Below, in pieces: positions 37,101 through 46,715 of a DNA stretch of 64,000 nucleotides (position 1 is the first letter of the stretch; the number at the start of each line of letters is the position of its first letter). Location of the stretch: positions 9,284,001-9,348,000 of the forward strand of contig OX467088.1 of assembly GCA_950106755.1 (NCBI GenBank). The letters run 5' to 3'. The DNA comes from Climacium dendroides. Lineage: Eukaryota > Streptophyta > Bryopsida > Hypnales > Climaciaceae. The position numbers and the translations under genes are program-made. A model generated the notes under the pieces. That model had not been told where the DNA came from. It ran no database searches and was given only the letters and a program-made list of their open reading frames with translations.

Positions 37101-37689
37101 GCATTTTGCTGAGTGCAGGAAATTCGAGGTGGGTAACCGCAATGGACTGGTCAGGTCAGATAGAGTATGCAAAGGCTGATTGGAAAAAGTTCGAAGTCGA
37201 TGGTGAAGAAGCTGGACTTACAACAGGCTATGGACCTCTGCAATTCCTTAAGGTATTATTCCTATTAGCTTTACGCTTAATTTTTTTGCTTTGTACGATG
37301 TTTTAGTTTAGCATTTGATTAATTGGAAAACGTTTTACTGTTTATGTATTTAATCTTGAATTAGTAATTATTCTGTCAAGGAGTACATTGAGGATCATAC
37401 TATGGAAGCAGACATATGGAAATAACACATCTCAAGAGACACTTGTAATTATTCACTTTTTAAAATATGCGATGTATTTATGTGTCGTAAAGTTCATAGA
37501 TGTTAATTAATTGGTCTGCATGATCAGGTTCATGATGCTGGTCATATGGTGCCAATGGATCAACCCAAGAACTCGCTGGAAATGCTGTACCGCTGGACAA
37601 CAGGAAAGTCACTTGGTGACAAAATTTCCGATGTAACCATCATCAAGGAGATCCGGAGCAAAGGGGACTCCTACAAAGAATTAGTTTGA
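34151..37689 (+). CDS. Serine carboxypeptidase-like protein (peptidase S10), nine exons, 517 aa
   Basis: Secretory or vacuolar serine carboxypeptidase of the plant carboxypeptidase III / SCPL47-49 type, removing C-terminal residues. Exons: 34151-34473, 34799-34970, 35259-35378, 35563-35706, 35911-36061, 36228-36316, 36623-36881, 37119-37252, 37528-37689; every join is GT-AG and in phase. The N-terminus has a hydrophobic signal peptide (KLILSFLLFSCLTCIAS) followed by a propeptide-like stretch. Family landmarks: WMTGGPGCASE oxyanion region; GESYAGHY with nucleophile Ser225; VYAGEYDLICN with Asp413; HDAGHMVPMDQP with His470. At least two N-glycosylation sequons occur (GNKTDD, NNKT). Catalytic triad and length are complete, so the gene should be functional. 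The substrate is unknown; some SCPL relatives are acyltransferases, but this subgroup is usually peptidase-like. Confidence 0.95.
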
Positions 37690-38265
37690 TTTGTTGTTGT
37701 GCGTTTATCTTCGCACATGCAAGGTAGATAAAAGGTGAAAATGATGTGGGGTTCATGTATAGTTTGATATCCTGGACCTTCCCAAGCAATTTGTAATTGA
37801 TGTAATTGAAGAACTGGATTTCGCTTGTTAAATCGCTGATCAATTGAATTAGTGGGAAGTCCGAGTTAACCCAGACGATTGTCATTGTTCTCAATCACTA
37901 ATTCTTTCTCTTTCTTATCAATTGCTTGTCTCTTTTGCATGTCACATGGTATACCAAATGTTTTTGGAAAGTAAGTGTTGCATTTCATTTCACAATATAA
38001 AATGAACCCCTATAATATTGAAAGGCGTAATTGTGATTGCTTCTGCAAATAGATTCTTGTTTTGATTATCTTTGTTTAAAACTATTCCAGAACAAGGTCA
38101 ATGCTTATTAATTATTTTTAAACTTATCCTATTTGAATCTTGGATACTGAGCTGTACGGATAATTTCTTGGCATGAACAGTTGGATGTTTTGGTTAGAAA
38201 ATTTGGTTGTGAATAGAATTTAAAGCTCTTTACTCAGTACAGCTCAAGTTCAAAAACATCATGAG
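37690..38265. other. Spacer after the carboxypeptidase gene
   Basis: Expected 3' untranslated region followed by AT-rich sequence. No gene or strong repeat is seen. Confidence 0.5.
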
Positions 38266-38526
38266 ATGACTCTCTTTCTCGCACACAGTACCCGTCTCCT
38301 CCCAACCTTGACCCACAATTCCTGCCCAGTACCGCGACTGCAACGCATCCCTTCACAGATACCAGTGATCTCGAAACGAGTGCATGATTACAGGGTGTTC
38401 AGGTGCTGCGTCAATGGAGGGTTGGACGCTGAATCAGGTGATAATGCTAAGTCTCCGGTGCTGAATACTTCCGAAGCTGCTCCTGCATTAGCGAATTCAG
38501 ATGCACATAGAAAGGTGAAAAGTTAG
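38266..38526 (+). CDS. Possible first exon of a plastid protein, unrecognised
   Basis: The frame starts at an ATG and opens with MTLFLAHSTRLLPTL, rich in Ser/Thr/Arg and without acidic residues for about 48 residues, then RVFRCCVNGG, which resembles a chloroplast transit peptide and cleavage region. It can be spliced at AAAG|GTGAAA (after 38514). If read on without splicing, a TAG at 38524-38526 ends it, yet the same frame then continues openly (QLKQQERSGQGLPAPKAES) for about 55 codons. No further exon could be identified. It may be a genuine first exon or a gene broken by one nonsense change. Confidence 0.35.
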   Translation: MTLFLAHSTRLLPTLTHNSCPVPRLQRIPSQIPVISKRVHDYRVFRCCVNGGLDAESGDNAKSPVLNTSEAAPALANSDAHRKVKS

Positions 38527-39213
38527 CAGCTCAAACAGCAGGAGAGAAGCGGCCAGGGATTGCCCGCACCGAAGGCAGAATCGAGAGGGTATGGCTTTGA
38601 CTTAGCTGTTTTAATTTGGAATCGAACCTTGCTGATGCATGTGCGGTTGCTTTGCTTCCGAAATCCACCTTGCATCAGGGTTTTAAGCAGTCCTGGCATC
38701 TTGAATTAGGGTTTCTGAGGTGCACAGGATGATCGACTTGAACTTGTTTTATTTGTGGGCGATGGGTGTATGTATGATTCTTTTTTAGGGCTTGTGAAGG
38801 AGCTATTTTGATTGAATTGATTGAGTGGTACAGCTTTACCGTGATGCGATGGTGATAGCGTATACTAAAATGTCTGCAGGCCATCTTTGATTTTCGGTTC
38901 CTCACACTGATAGAGATTACCGCCTCTCTTGGTGGATCGTTACTTTGCTTCTTAAAGGTCTCTTTTTAGTGCTCTGCTCCTCTCTCATGAATATGTGAAG
39001 AAATCAGGACAGAGAGCAGCGCTGCACTAGAGAGGAACATGTGTTGCTCATGTGTAGAATATAGTTGGTAATATCCTTTAGATCTGTTTGATGTTTGCAT
39101 AATGAAATAGGTAACTCAAATCTGAAGCAAGCAGCACGTATCATCTCAAATTATGTGGGGACACACCCCATCGGCACCATGGAATCGATCCTTGCACCTT
39201 GAAATTGAGGTAA

Positions 39214-39774
39214 TTGCTCAAGCGAGTGATTAATTTGTGGCTTGAGCGCATCATGGAACCTCCTTCCTCCAGCGACTCTGCATCCCACTACGACATAAGC
39301 CTTTTCCTCGAGTTTTCTTCCCTCCGAAACCATTCTCAAGACCAAGGGATCTACAGTCACGACCCCCTTTTCGACCACAGCCCGGAGGAGCTTTGGCACT
39401 TCCTCGCGTCCAACCTCAAGTCTCCCCACATGGCATTGTCGGCAGCCACAAGGAAACCACCGCCACCGTCACAATCGTCCACAGCACCACCGTCACCGAT
39501 TTCTCAATCCACTTCAAGTACGTGAACCCGCAGCTAGTGGTCCCGGATCTTCACCCACCCTTCTCGCACAGCGAGTAAAGCCGCCCAGCCACGCCCACAG
39601 TGAGGGAGACGCTGGAGGAGTACGCGGGCAGCAAGAACGCATTCAAAGAGTTTCATCTCATCAAATTTGTGGAGTGGGACTTCGAGGAGTTCACGAAATC
39701 GCTCAAGGAGCTCGTGCGGTCGGCGGGGTATCGATCCATGGTGGCCATAGCTTTTCCGATGCATGCAAGATTAT
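39214..39774 (+). pseudogene. Frame-broken coding remnant, unrecognised
   Basis: GC-rich, codon-like plus-strand stretches occur in different frames: a block reading HYDISLFLEFSSLRNH and DHSPEELWHFLASNLKSP (to about 39425), then IVHSTTVTDFSIHFKYV (to about 39575), then TVRETLEEYAGSKNAFKEFH through SAGYRSMVAIAFP, ending at a stop at 39772-39774. Switching frames is needed to follow them, so this is most likely a decayed, perhaps processed, gene copy. I cannot name the family. Confidence 0.45.
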
Positions 39775-41672
39775 AAATTGGTGGCGTTGGCTTCCAATGA
39801 GTTTTCCAAAGCGGCGCATTCAATAGTCGCTTGCGTGCTGTGTGTCGTGTCTGTGTCTGTCTGTGTCTGGTGTTCTGGCCGGTGTCAAGGAAGCGCATGA
39901 AGAATCGACTGGTGTGTGAGTACGGGCAGCCAGTGGGGCGGTGTTTTATGCCAGAAATCACGGCAGAATTTAAAATGCAGTGGTGCAGAGGCTCAAACAA
40001 ACAAGAATTGGTGACTGCTTTGTAAATAATCAGGCTATAAAAGATCGACTCTGTTCAAAACTGAAGATGTGAATGAAGAAAGATTCGACAAACAAGAAGT
40101 TCGACAGCAAATTCGACAGCAAGTTCGACAAACAACGAGTTCAACAAACAACAAGCTAATCAAGTAGAAAATTGAAGCAAGTATAAAATGGGCGTCCTGA
40201 ACGCATAATACCAAGTCCAAGTTTCCAGTCACTCTCTAGTTTGTTATTTTCCACAACCCTTCTACTTAATCGACTTAAAAGTACATATCTGGACGTTCAA
40301 GATTTAATGAGATTACTTCATATGTGCCCAATGAATTATGGGCAACTTGGCTCCTCAACTCTGGATGGTTATGAAATCCATCTTGACTTTTTAGGAGCAT
40401 ATATGTGGCACACGCTCATGTGCTTTGTACTAAGCAAATACAACCTGTAGTACAATTATTTTTCTTTCAATGGTGGTATTGCTAGATCGAGTATTGGATG
40501 CAGCGAGTTATGGGATTACTCTACGACATGCACCCACTACAAGCAATATCCTAAACCACATGCAATACTCAAGGCCACTTCACACTACAATCATCCAACA
40601 TAAGCTATAAGAGTGAGTGGCCAAACCTTTGGTGAGACTTCAAAGAAATGAGCTTTTAATAAGCAATAAATGATAGGAATTGGAGCCTTTGGTCGGCCAT
40701 AGTGTAAAGCCTCCAAAAGCCAAGTCCAAATAACAAATAACAATTAAGACTAGCTATGCACGTAGCCACTACCAACGCTAAGTCTCCAACAACAAGGCTC
40801 TCTAGCAACAACAACAATGAAGTTTGTAGCATAGGGGTGAAAATAGTGAAAGTGAGATGAAAACTTCACACTCGAAATGTTCTTCACGCCCATTCTTTAC
40901 CTCCAAAAAGGAAGAAATCTCCATTGTCAATCTTTAAGGAATAGACCCCGCAAGCCAATGAGAAAGTGTCACATCCCTATTCTTTGAAAATTGAAAACGG
41001 GGAACCCTATTGAGAAAATCTTCAATTGTCACAAGGAGGTGGAATCGGCAGTTGTATTGCTCATTGACTTAACAATTCCTATTTAGTATGACCTTGTATT
41101 TGTTACAATGAATGCTAAATTTCAAAGAATTGGTGTAGTTTCAATAGCCTTATTGATGCGTCCGCCCAATTCTAATTTTAGCTTTTAGAGATTTGGGCTC
41201 ATAAATTTGACAATTTTGGTGTTTTGAAACACACCATGTTAACAAATAAGACGAATCATTTAGATGCAACTATTGATGTTGCTCATGTCACAAGTGGAGT
41301 GAACAATTGAAAACAACATAGATATAGGGATTGTAGAAATATGTGTTGTAGATAGAACCTATACATTAAACCAAATGATCAAATCTATTGAAACAAAGTT
41401 GTAAAATATTGATAATTACTATCAAATTTGGTTGTTGTAAGCATCTCCTCTCACTAGTATGTCACACAAGGATATCAACATCTTATAGTAGAGACTTCGA
41501 GTGATTTCTGTGCAATGTGTAGCATTGACATGATACCAAAGATAATGTGAGAAAGCATCGTGACAAATTTGCCTTTGACCTCTTGCTTCTCAGCATGATT
41601 ATGGATGACTACTGTAAGGTAACTTAAGATGATGGATGGATGAATGAAATCTTCTAATCACATGTGGCAGTG
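39775..41672. other. AT-rich spacer left of the palindrome
   Basis: No gene is supported. The motif TTCGACAAACAA/TTCGACAGCAA recurs four to five times at about 40086-40150. A small inverted-repeat element lies at 40571-40712. Confidence 0.5.
40571..40712. mobile_element. Small MITE related to the PIF/Harbinger-like element at 52.3 kb
   Basis: The left end AAGGCCACTTCACACTAC resembles the terminal repeat at 52307 (GGGCCACTTCACACTRTGG) and the right end, inverted, reads GGCTTTACACTATGGCC. The inner segment TAAATGATAGGAATTGGAGCC is the inverse of a segment near 52662-52690. Length is about 142 bp. The target duplication is unclear. Confidence 0.45.
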
Positions 41673-42212
41673 TGTAAGCAGAGGATAAGAGGAGTCAGAC
41701 AACTCCCAATTGAGGATGGATGCATTGGAGTCAAACCGCTCCAGATTGAGAACATGTGCACTGGAGTTAGACAGCTCCATATTTAGTACATTGGAGTCAG
41801 ACCACTCCAGATTGAGAACATGTGCACTGGAGTTAGACAACTCCATATTTAGTGCACTGGAGTCAGACCGCTCCAAAGAACATGTGTACAAAAGTTAGAC
41901 AACTCAAGATGAGGTGCACTAGAAGTAGATTACTATGCCGTATTTAGATGGTAATAAAATATCTTTACTCTAGATATAGGAGTAAAAGGATAGAAGGATA
42001 GAAAGATCTATGAGTTAGATCTAAATTTGGAATAGAAAGTAAAAAGGACTTGAGATAGACTCTAGTTCCTTTGGAAAAGAAATAGTATAGAAAGGCTCGG
42101 GGGTGAGAAGGTGCGACACTTCTTGAGTGATCTCTTCTCTATGGTTGGGTGGTGAGCCTTATTATATTAATTATTTGAGAGTTGGTGGCAAACCTGTGGG
42201 AGGTTTGTTACA
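41673..42212 (+). mobile_element. Putative 5' LTR of a Ty3-type retrotransposon
   Basis: The stretch begins TGTAAG and ends GTTACA, giving the short TGTAA...TTACA inverted ends of an LTR, and is followed after 2 nt by the primer binding site. It contains two to three copies of a ~66-bp unit (41692-41890) built on GGAGTCAGAC...CTCC blocks, a possible enhancer. The 5' edge coincides with the end of palindrome homology. No second LTR in direct orientation is present. Confidence 0.7.
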
Positions 42213-42214
42213 AG

Positions 42215-42228
42215 TGGTATCAGAGCAG
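42215..42228 (+). other. Retrotransposon primer binding site (tRNA-iMet)
   Basis: TGGTATCAGAGC is complementary to the 3' end of plant initiator tRNA-Met, the usual minus-strand primer. It lies 2 nt after the LTR and immediately before the gag start codon. The mirrored copy is at 46700-46713. Confidence 0.85.
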
Positions 42229-42230
42229 TT

Positions 42231-43061
42231 ATGGATCCTATTGAGGGTTTGGAAGAGAGGATTGTGAGAGCAGTGAGGGTAGCATTGAGGGGGGTCCAAG
42301 GTTCTATACAATTGGGAGCTCCACCTCTTCCCAGGGAGGCTCCTCCAAACACCCCACGCCCTCCTTCATCTTCACCATCTAAGTCAAGAGAGGTAGAGTC
42401 CAATTCAACATCTATTTTGAGGGGTTCTGGTCATAGACGAGTTGATATTTTGGAGGACTTGAAGAGGTATCCTTTCAAGCCTTGTTTTGGAGGAAGGAAT
42501 TGCAAGCCCAAAGAAGTCAAATCTTTTATTTCCATATTGGAGGACTTCTTCACTTCAAGTTACCAAGATGATGACAAGATCAAGGCCACAGTGATTTGTC
42601 TTCAAGACAAAGCTCGTGCGTGGTATGACAATTTGAAGAGCAATCGGGAGAATCGTGGTCTTCAACCTCTGTCGACTTGGAGCACCTTCAAGCAATTGTT
42701 TCTTCAAGAATTCCTTCCTAGCAATTATGGAGAAGACATGCGCCAAGGACTCTATGACTTGAAACAAGGAAGTTTGTCTGTCACCCAATACAAGTCAAAG
42801 TTTGATTTGCATATTGTCTATTTTCCTAATTGGGGTGAAAGTGATAGAGTTGAGTTCTTTGTTCGTAACTTAAAGGATTCAATCAGATTTAAAGTCAGTG
42901 CTCATCATCCCAAGACTCTAGATGATGCTTATGGTTTGGCTATGAACTTTGAGAGAGAGGTTAACCCCTCACCGCCCAAGGGGACCAAAAGTGTCCTCAC
43001 ACAGTCTAGCAGTCAACTTCAAAGTGCTGTAACTTTTGCATCCAATGTCCAAATCCAATAA
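42231..43061 (+). CDS. Retrotransposon gag, N-terminal part, interrupted by insertion
   Basis: The frame starts 2 nt after the primer binding site. After a proline-rich linker, residues ~78-245 form a Retrotrans_gag (capsid-like) domain with ICLQDKARAWYDNL, WSTFKQLFLQEF and DLKQGSLSVTQYKSKFD. At about 42961 the frame enters the TTAA-flanked insertion and stops inside it, so the last ~33 residues are foreign. The nucleocapsid and protease part resumes in frame right after the insertion at 43942. The element lacks reverse transcriptase and integrase here and is therefore defective. Confidence 0.9.
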   Translation: MDPIEGLEERIVRAVRVALRGVQGSIQLGAPPLPREAPPNTPRPPSSSPSKSREVESNSTSILRGSGHRRVDILEDLKRYPFKPCFGGRNCKPKEVKSFISILEDFFTSSYQDDDKIKATVICLQDKARAWYDNLKSNRENRGLQPLSTWSTFKQLFLQEFLPSNYGEDMRQGLYDLKQGSLSVTQYKSKFDLHIVYFPNWGESDRVEFFVRNLKDSIRFKVSAHHPKTLDDAYGLAMNFEREVNPSPPKGTKSVLTQSSSQLQSAVTFASNVQIQ

Positions 43062-43937
43062 AACTTGTTGGAAAAGTTGCGCATAATAGTCTATTTTTTT
43101 GTGGTAAAATTTTCAGATCTATCCAAGATGTAATGAGTTTTTCAAAGCCATTCAAAGTTCGCAGGTTCAATTTGAGTTCACCACACTGCAATGAGATGGC
43201 TGCAACTTCGGGGGCTTGTATCTTTTTCATCAAATGTTAGTTTTCAATAAAATTTGTTGGGTTTTGTTCCCCATAAAGTCTACTTATTGTGATAAAATTT
43301 TCATGTCAATCCAAGTTTTTTTGAATGCTTGGGAGCAATTCGAAGTTCAAAATCCAGACATTTTTGCATTACAGTGAACTTCGGCGGCTTATAACTTCTT
43401 CAGACAGGGTTTGTTTTCAATAATTTTTGTTGGAAAAGTTGCGCATACTAGTCTAGTTCTTGTGGTAAAAATTTCATATCAATCGAAGAAGTTATGATTG
43501 ACTGAGAAGCATTTTAGTAGAGGTAGGTTCAGCCATAGATGTGTTTTCTTGCTACTTTTTTCACTGTTTTTTGACATTTCAAATCCATTTTGCAAATGCA
43601 ATGAGTCAATTGAATGATTTTTTTTCCCACCAAAGTGTTTGTCTTTTGATTTTAAATCACTTTGTAGTTTAAAGTTTTTTCATTTGAGTAGATTTAGAAA
43701 TCGAATTTCACCTCCAAATGTGTTTTTAGGAAAATTTCAGCATCTTTTGTCAACACTAAAACATTATAATCTTTAATCTATATGGTCAAATAACCCCAAA
43801 TTTGATTTACACCATCTACAATATGCACACTACAAGATTGTATGGTTGAGATTTTCATAACTTACTCACATTTAGACTTATAACACTTGAAAAGCAAGGT
43901 TGTTTTTTGACATGGTTAGGCCTTGGGCGGTGAGGGG
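42965..43937. mobile_element. TTAA-flanked TIR element inserted in gag (left arm)
   Basis: The 973-bp insertion has perfect 17-bp terminal inverted repeats CCCCTCACCGCCCAAGG and is flanked by TTAA at 42961-42964 and 43938-43941. The inside carries no transposase but three degenerate direct repeats (about 43058, 43245, 43418) starting near CAATAAAATTTGTTGG. TTAA targets and CCC-starting ends fit the piggyBac superfamily; a TA target with ends starting ACCCC cannot be excluded. Non-autonomous. Confidence 0.85.
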
Positions 43938-43941
43938 TTAA

Positions 43942-44458
43942 TAGCAAATTGGAGAGGAATAAGAGTCAATTAGGAAAAAAGTCCTCAGAGTTCAATCGGT
44001 CTGCTAATCAAAACTTTAAGTCTTTGAAGTTATCTCATGGTTCTAATCCTTTTCAAGGTTCCAAGTTCAACCCAGGACAAAGGGGTGCCATGTTGAGCAA
44101 AGAAGAGCAAGAGGAGCATGTGAAGAAAGGTTTATGCTTTAGGTGTCATAAGCCTGGACATCGAAGCTTCGAGTGTCCATCCTCCAAGAAGAAGACAGCA
44201 GCGCTAGAGGTGGAGCAAGATGATGATGATGTATCTGATGGAGAGCCAAGCAAGGATGCAATCCCAACTATCTCAACTGCTATTATAAACATGGAAGTGG
44301 AGAAAGATCCAATGGTGCTCCAGATCAAAGGCTTTCTGAACTCTTCTTTCTCTTCCATGATTCTTATTGATTCTGGTAGCACTCATAATATGATGTCAAC
44401 TGCATTTGCTCACAAGCTACGACTCCCTTTAGTTCCTATCAAACCTTGCTCAGTCTAG
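43942..44458 (+). CDS. Retrotransposon nucleocapsid zinc knuckle and protease start (left arm)
   Basis: Continuation of gag after the insertion. A CCHC knuckle CFRCHKPGHRSFEC is followed by an acidic linker (EQDDDDVSDGEP) and the retropepsin active site ILIDSGSTHN. The frame ends at a TAG just before the palindrome centre, so the protease is truncated after about 30 residues. No catalytic core beyond DSG is present and the product cannot be functional. Confidence 0.88.
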
Positions 44459-44474
44459 TTGTTTCGTAACCAAA
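44454..44474. other. Palindrome centre (21-nt spacer)
   Basis: The spacer reads TCTAGTTGTTTCGTAACCAAA between CTCAG and CTGAG. In the separate copy at about 47455-47470 the corresponding element sequence, read on the minus strand, runs GTTTGGTTACCAAACAACCA: an 8-nt inverted repeat around a 7-nt loop. The spacer here has the same loop with one change and two transitions in one stem. Confidence 0.8.
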
Positions 44475-44986
44475 CTGAGCAAGGTTTGATAGGAACTAAA
44501 GGGAGTCGTAGCTTGTGAGCAAATGCAGTTGACATCATATTATGAGTGCTACCAGAATCAATAAGAATCATGGAAGAGAAAGAAGAGTTCAGAAAGCCTT
44601 TGATCTGGAGCACCATTGGATCTTTCTCCACTTCCATGTTTATAATAGCAGTTGAGATAGTTGGGATTGCATCCTTGCTTGGCTCTCCATCAGATACATC
44701 ATCATCATCTTGCTCCACCTCTAGCGCTGCTGTCTTCTTCTTGGAGGATGGACACTCGAAGCTTCGATGTCCAGGCTTATGACACCTAAAGCATAAACCT
44801 TTCTTCACATGCTCCTCTTGCTCTTCTTTGCTCAACATGGCACCCCTTTGTCCTGGGTTGAACTTGGAACCTTGAAAAGGATTAGAACCATGAGATAACT
44901 TCAAAGACTTAAAGTTTTGATTAGCAGACCGATTGAACTCTGAGGACTTTTTTCCTAATTGACTCTTATTCCTCTCCAATTTGCTA
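44455..44986 (-). CDS. Retrotransposon nucleocapsid/protease start (right arm)
   Basis: Mirror copy of 43942-44458 with identical CCHC and DSG motifs. It runs through the spacer for a few extra codons and ends at 44455. Truncated like its partner. Confidence 0.88.
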
Positions 44987-44990
44987 TTAA

Positions 44991-45963
44991 CCCCTCACCG
45001 CCCAAGGCCTAACCATGTCAAAAAACAACCTTGCTTTTCAAGTGTTATAAGTCTAAATGTGAGTAAGTTATGAAAATCTCAACCATACAATCTTGTAGTG
45101 TGCATATTGTAGATGGTGTAAATCAAATTTGGGGTTATTTGACCATATAGATTAAAGATTATAATGTTTTAGTGTTGACAAAAGATGCTGAAATTTTCCT
45201 AAAAACACATTTGGAGGTGAAATTCGATTTCTAAATCTACTCAAATGAAAAAACTTTAAACTACAAAGTGATTTAAAATCAAAAGACAAACACTTTGGTG
45301 GGAAAAAAAATCATTCAATTGACTCATTGCATTTGCAAAATGGATTTGAAATGTCAAAAAACAGTGAAAAAAGTAGCAAGAAAACACATCTATGGCTGAA
45401 CCTACCTCTACTAAAATGCTTCTCAGTCAATCATAACTTCTTCGATTGATATGAAATTTTTACCACAAGAACTAGACTAGTATGCGCAACTTTTCCAACA
45501 AAAATTATTGAAAACAAACCCTGTCTGAAGAAGTTATAAGCCGCCGAAGTTCACTGTAATGCAAAAATGTCTGGATTTTGAACTTCGAATTGCTCCCAAG
45601 CATTCAAAAAAACTTGGATTGACATGAAAATTTTATCACAATAAGTAGACTTTATGGGGAACAAAACCCAACAAATTTTATTGAAAACTAACATTTGATG
45701 AAAAAGATACAAGCCCCCGAAGTTGCAGCCATCTCATTGCAGTGTGGTGAACTCAAATTGAACCTGCGAACTTTGAATGGCTTTGAAAAACTCATTACAT
45801 CTTGGATAGATCTGAAAATTTTACCACAAAAAAATAGACTATTATGCGCAACTTTTCCAACAAGTTTTATTGGATTTGGACATTGGATGCAAAAGTTACA
45901 GCACTTTGAAGTTGACTGCTAGACTGTGTGAGGACACTTTTGGTCCCCTTGGGCGGTGAGGGG
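44991..45963. mobile_element. TTAA-flanked TIR element (right arm copy)
   Basis: Mirror copy of 42965-43937, with TTAA at 44987-44990 and 45964-45967. Its presence at the mirrored position shows that the insertion preceded formation of the palindrome, if the palindrome is real. Confidence 0.85.
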
Positions 45964-46697
45964 TTAACCTCTCTCTCAAAGTTCATAGCCAAACCATAAG
46001 CATCATCTAGAGTCTTGGGATGATGAGCACTGACTTTAAATCTGATTGAATCCTTTAAGTTACGAACAAAGAACTCAACTCTATCACTTTCACCCCAATT
46101 AGGAAAATAGACAATATGCAAATCAAACTTTGACTTGTATTGGGTGACAGACAAACTTCCTTGTTTCAAGTCATAGAGTCCTTGGCGCATGTCTTCTCCA
46201 TAATTGCTAGGAAGGAATTCTTGAAGAAACAATTGCTTGAAGGTGCTCCAAGTCGACAGAGGTTGAAGACCACGATTCTCCCGATTGCTCTTCAAATTGT
46301 CATACCACGCACGAGCTTTGTCTTGAAGACAAATCACTGTGGCCTTGATCTTGTCATCATCTTGGTAACTTGAAGTGAAGAAGTCCTCCAATATGGAAAT
46401 AAAAGATTTGACTTCTTTGGGCTTGCAATTCCTTCCTCCAAAACAAGGCTTGAAAGGATACCTCTTCAAGTCCTCCAAAATATCAACTCGTCTATGACCA
46501 GAACCCCTCAAAATAGATGTTGAATTGGACTCTACCTCTCTTGACTTAGATGGTGAAGATGAAGGAGGGCGTGGGGTGTTTGGAGGAGCCTCCCTGGGAA
46601 GAGGTGGAGCTCCCAATTGTATAGAACCTTGGACCCCCCTCAATGCTACCCTCACTGCTCTCACAATCCTCTCTTCCAAACCCTCAATAGGATCCAT
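45867..46697 (-). CDS. Retrotransposon gag, N-terminal part (right arm)
   Basis: Identical in translation to the 276-aa frame at 42231-43061 and likewise interrupted by the TTAA-flanked insertion. Starts right after the mirrored primer binding site. Confidence 0.9.
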   Translation of the reverse strand: MDPIEGLEERIVRAVRVALRGVQGSIQLGAPPLPREAPPNTPRPPSSSPSKSREVESNSTSILRGSGHRRVDILEDLKRYPFKPCFGGRNCKPKEVKSFISILEDFFTSSYQDDDKIKATVICLQDKARAWYDNLKSNRENRGLQPLSTWSTFKQLFLQEFLPSNYGEDMRQGLYDLKQGSLSVTQYKSKFDLHIVYFPNWGESDRVEFFVRNLKDSIRFKVSAHHPKTLDDAYGLAMNFEREVNPSPPKGTKSVLTQSSSQLQSAVTFASNVQIQ

Positions 46698-46715
46698 AAC
46701 TGCTCTGATACCACT

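Larger units (their letters stand above)
41673..44453 (+). repeat. Left arm of a ~5.6-kb near-perfect palindrome
   Basis: Every open frame in this arm has an identical mirror frame in 44475-47255 (paired coordinates sum to 88928), including the 276-aa gag frame and short non-coding frames. The only differences seen are a few substitutions in the outermost ~70 bp. The 21-nt spacer 44454-44474 separates the arms. Confidence 0.97.

Noticed and set aside
43006..43233. Minus-strand 75-aa ORF and its mirror at 45695-45922
   Set aside because: It lies inside the non-coding TTAA element, has no domain, and exists only because that sequence is open by chance.
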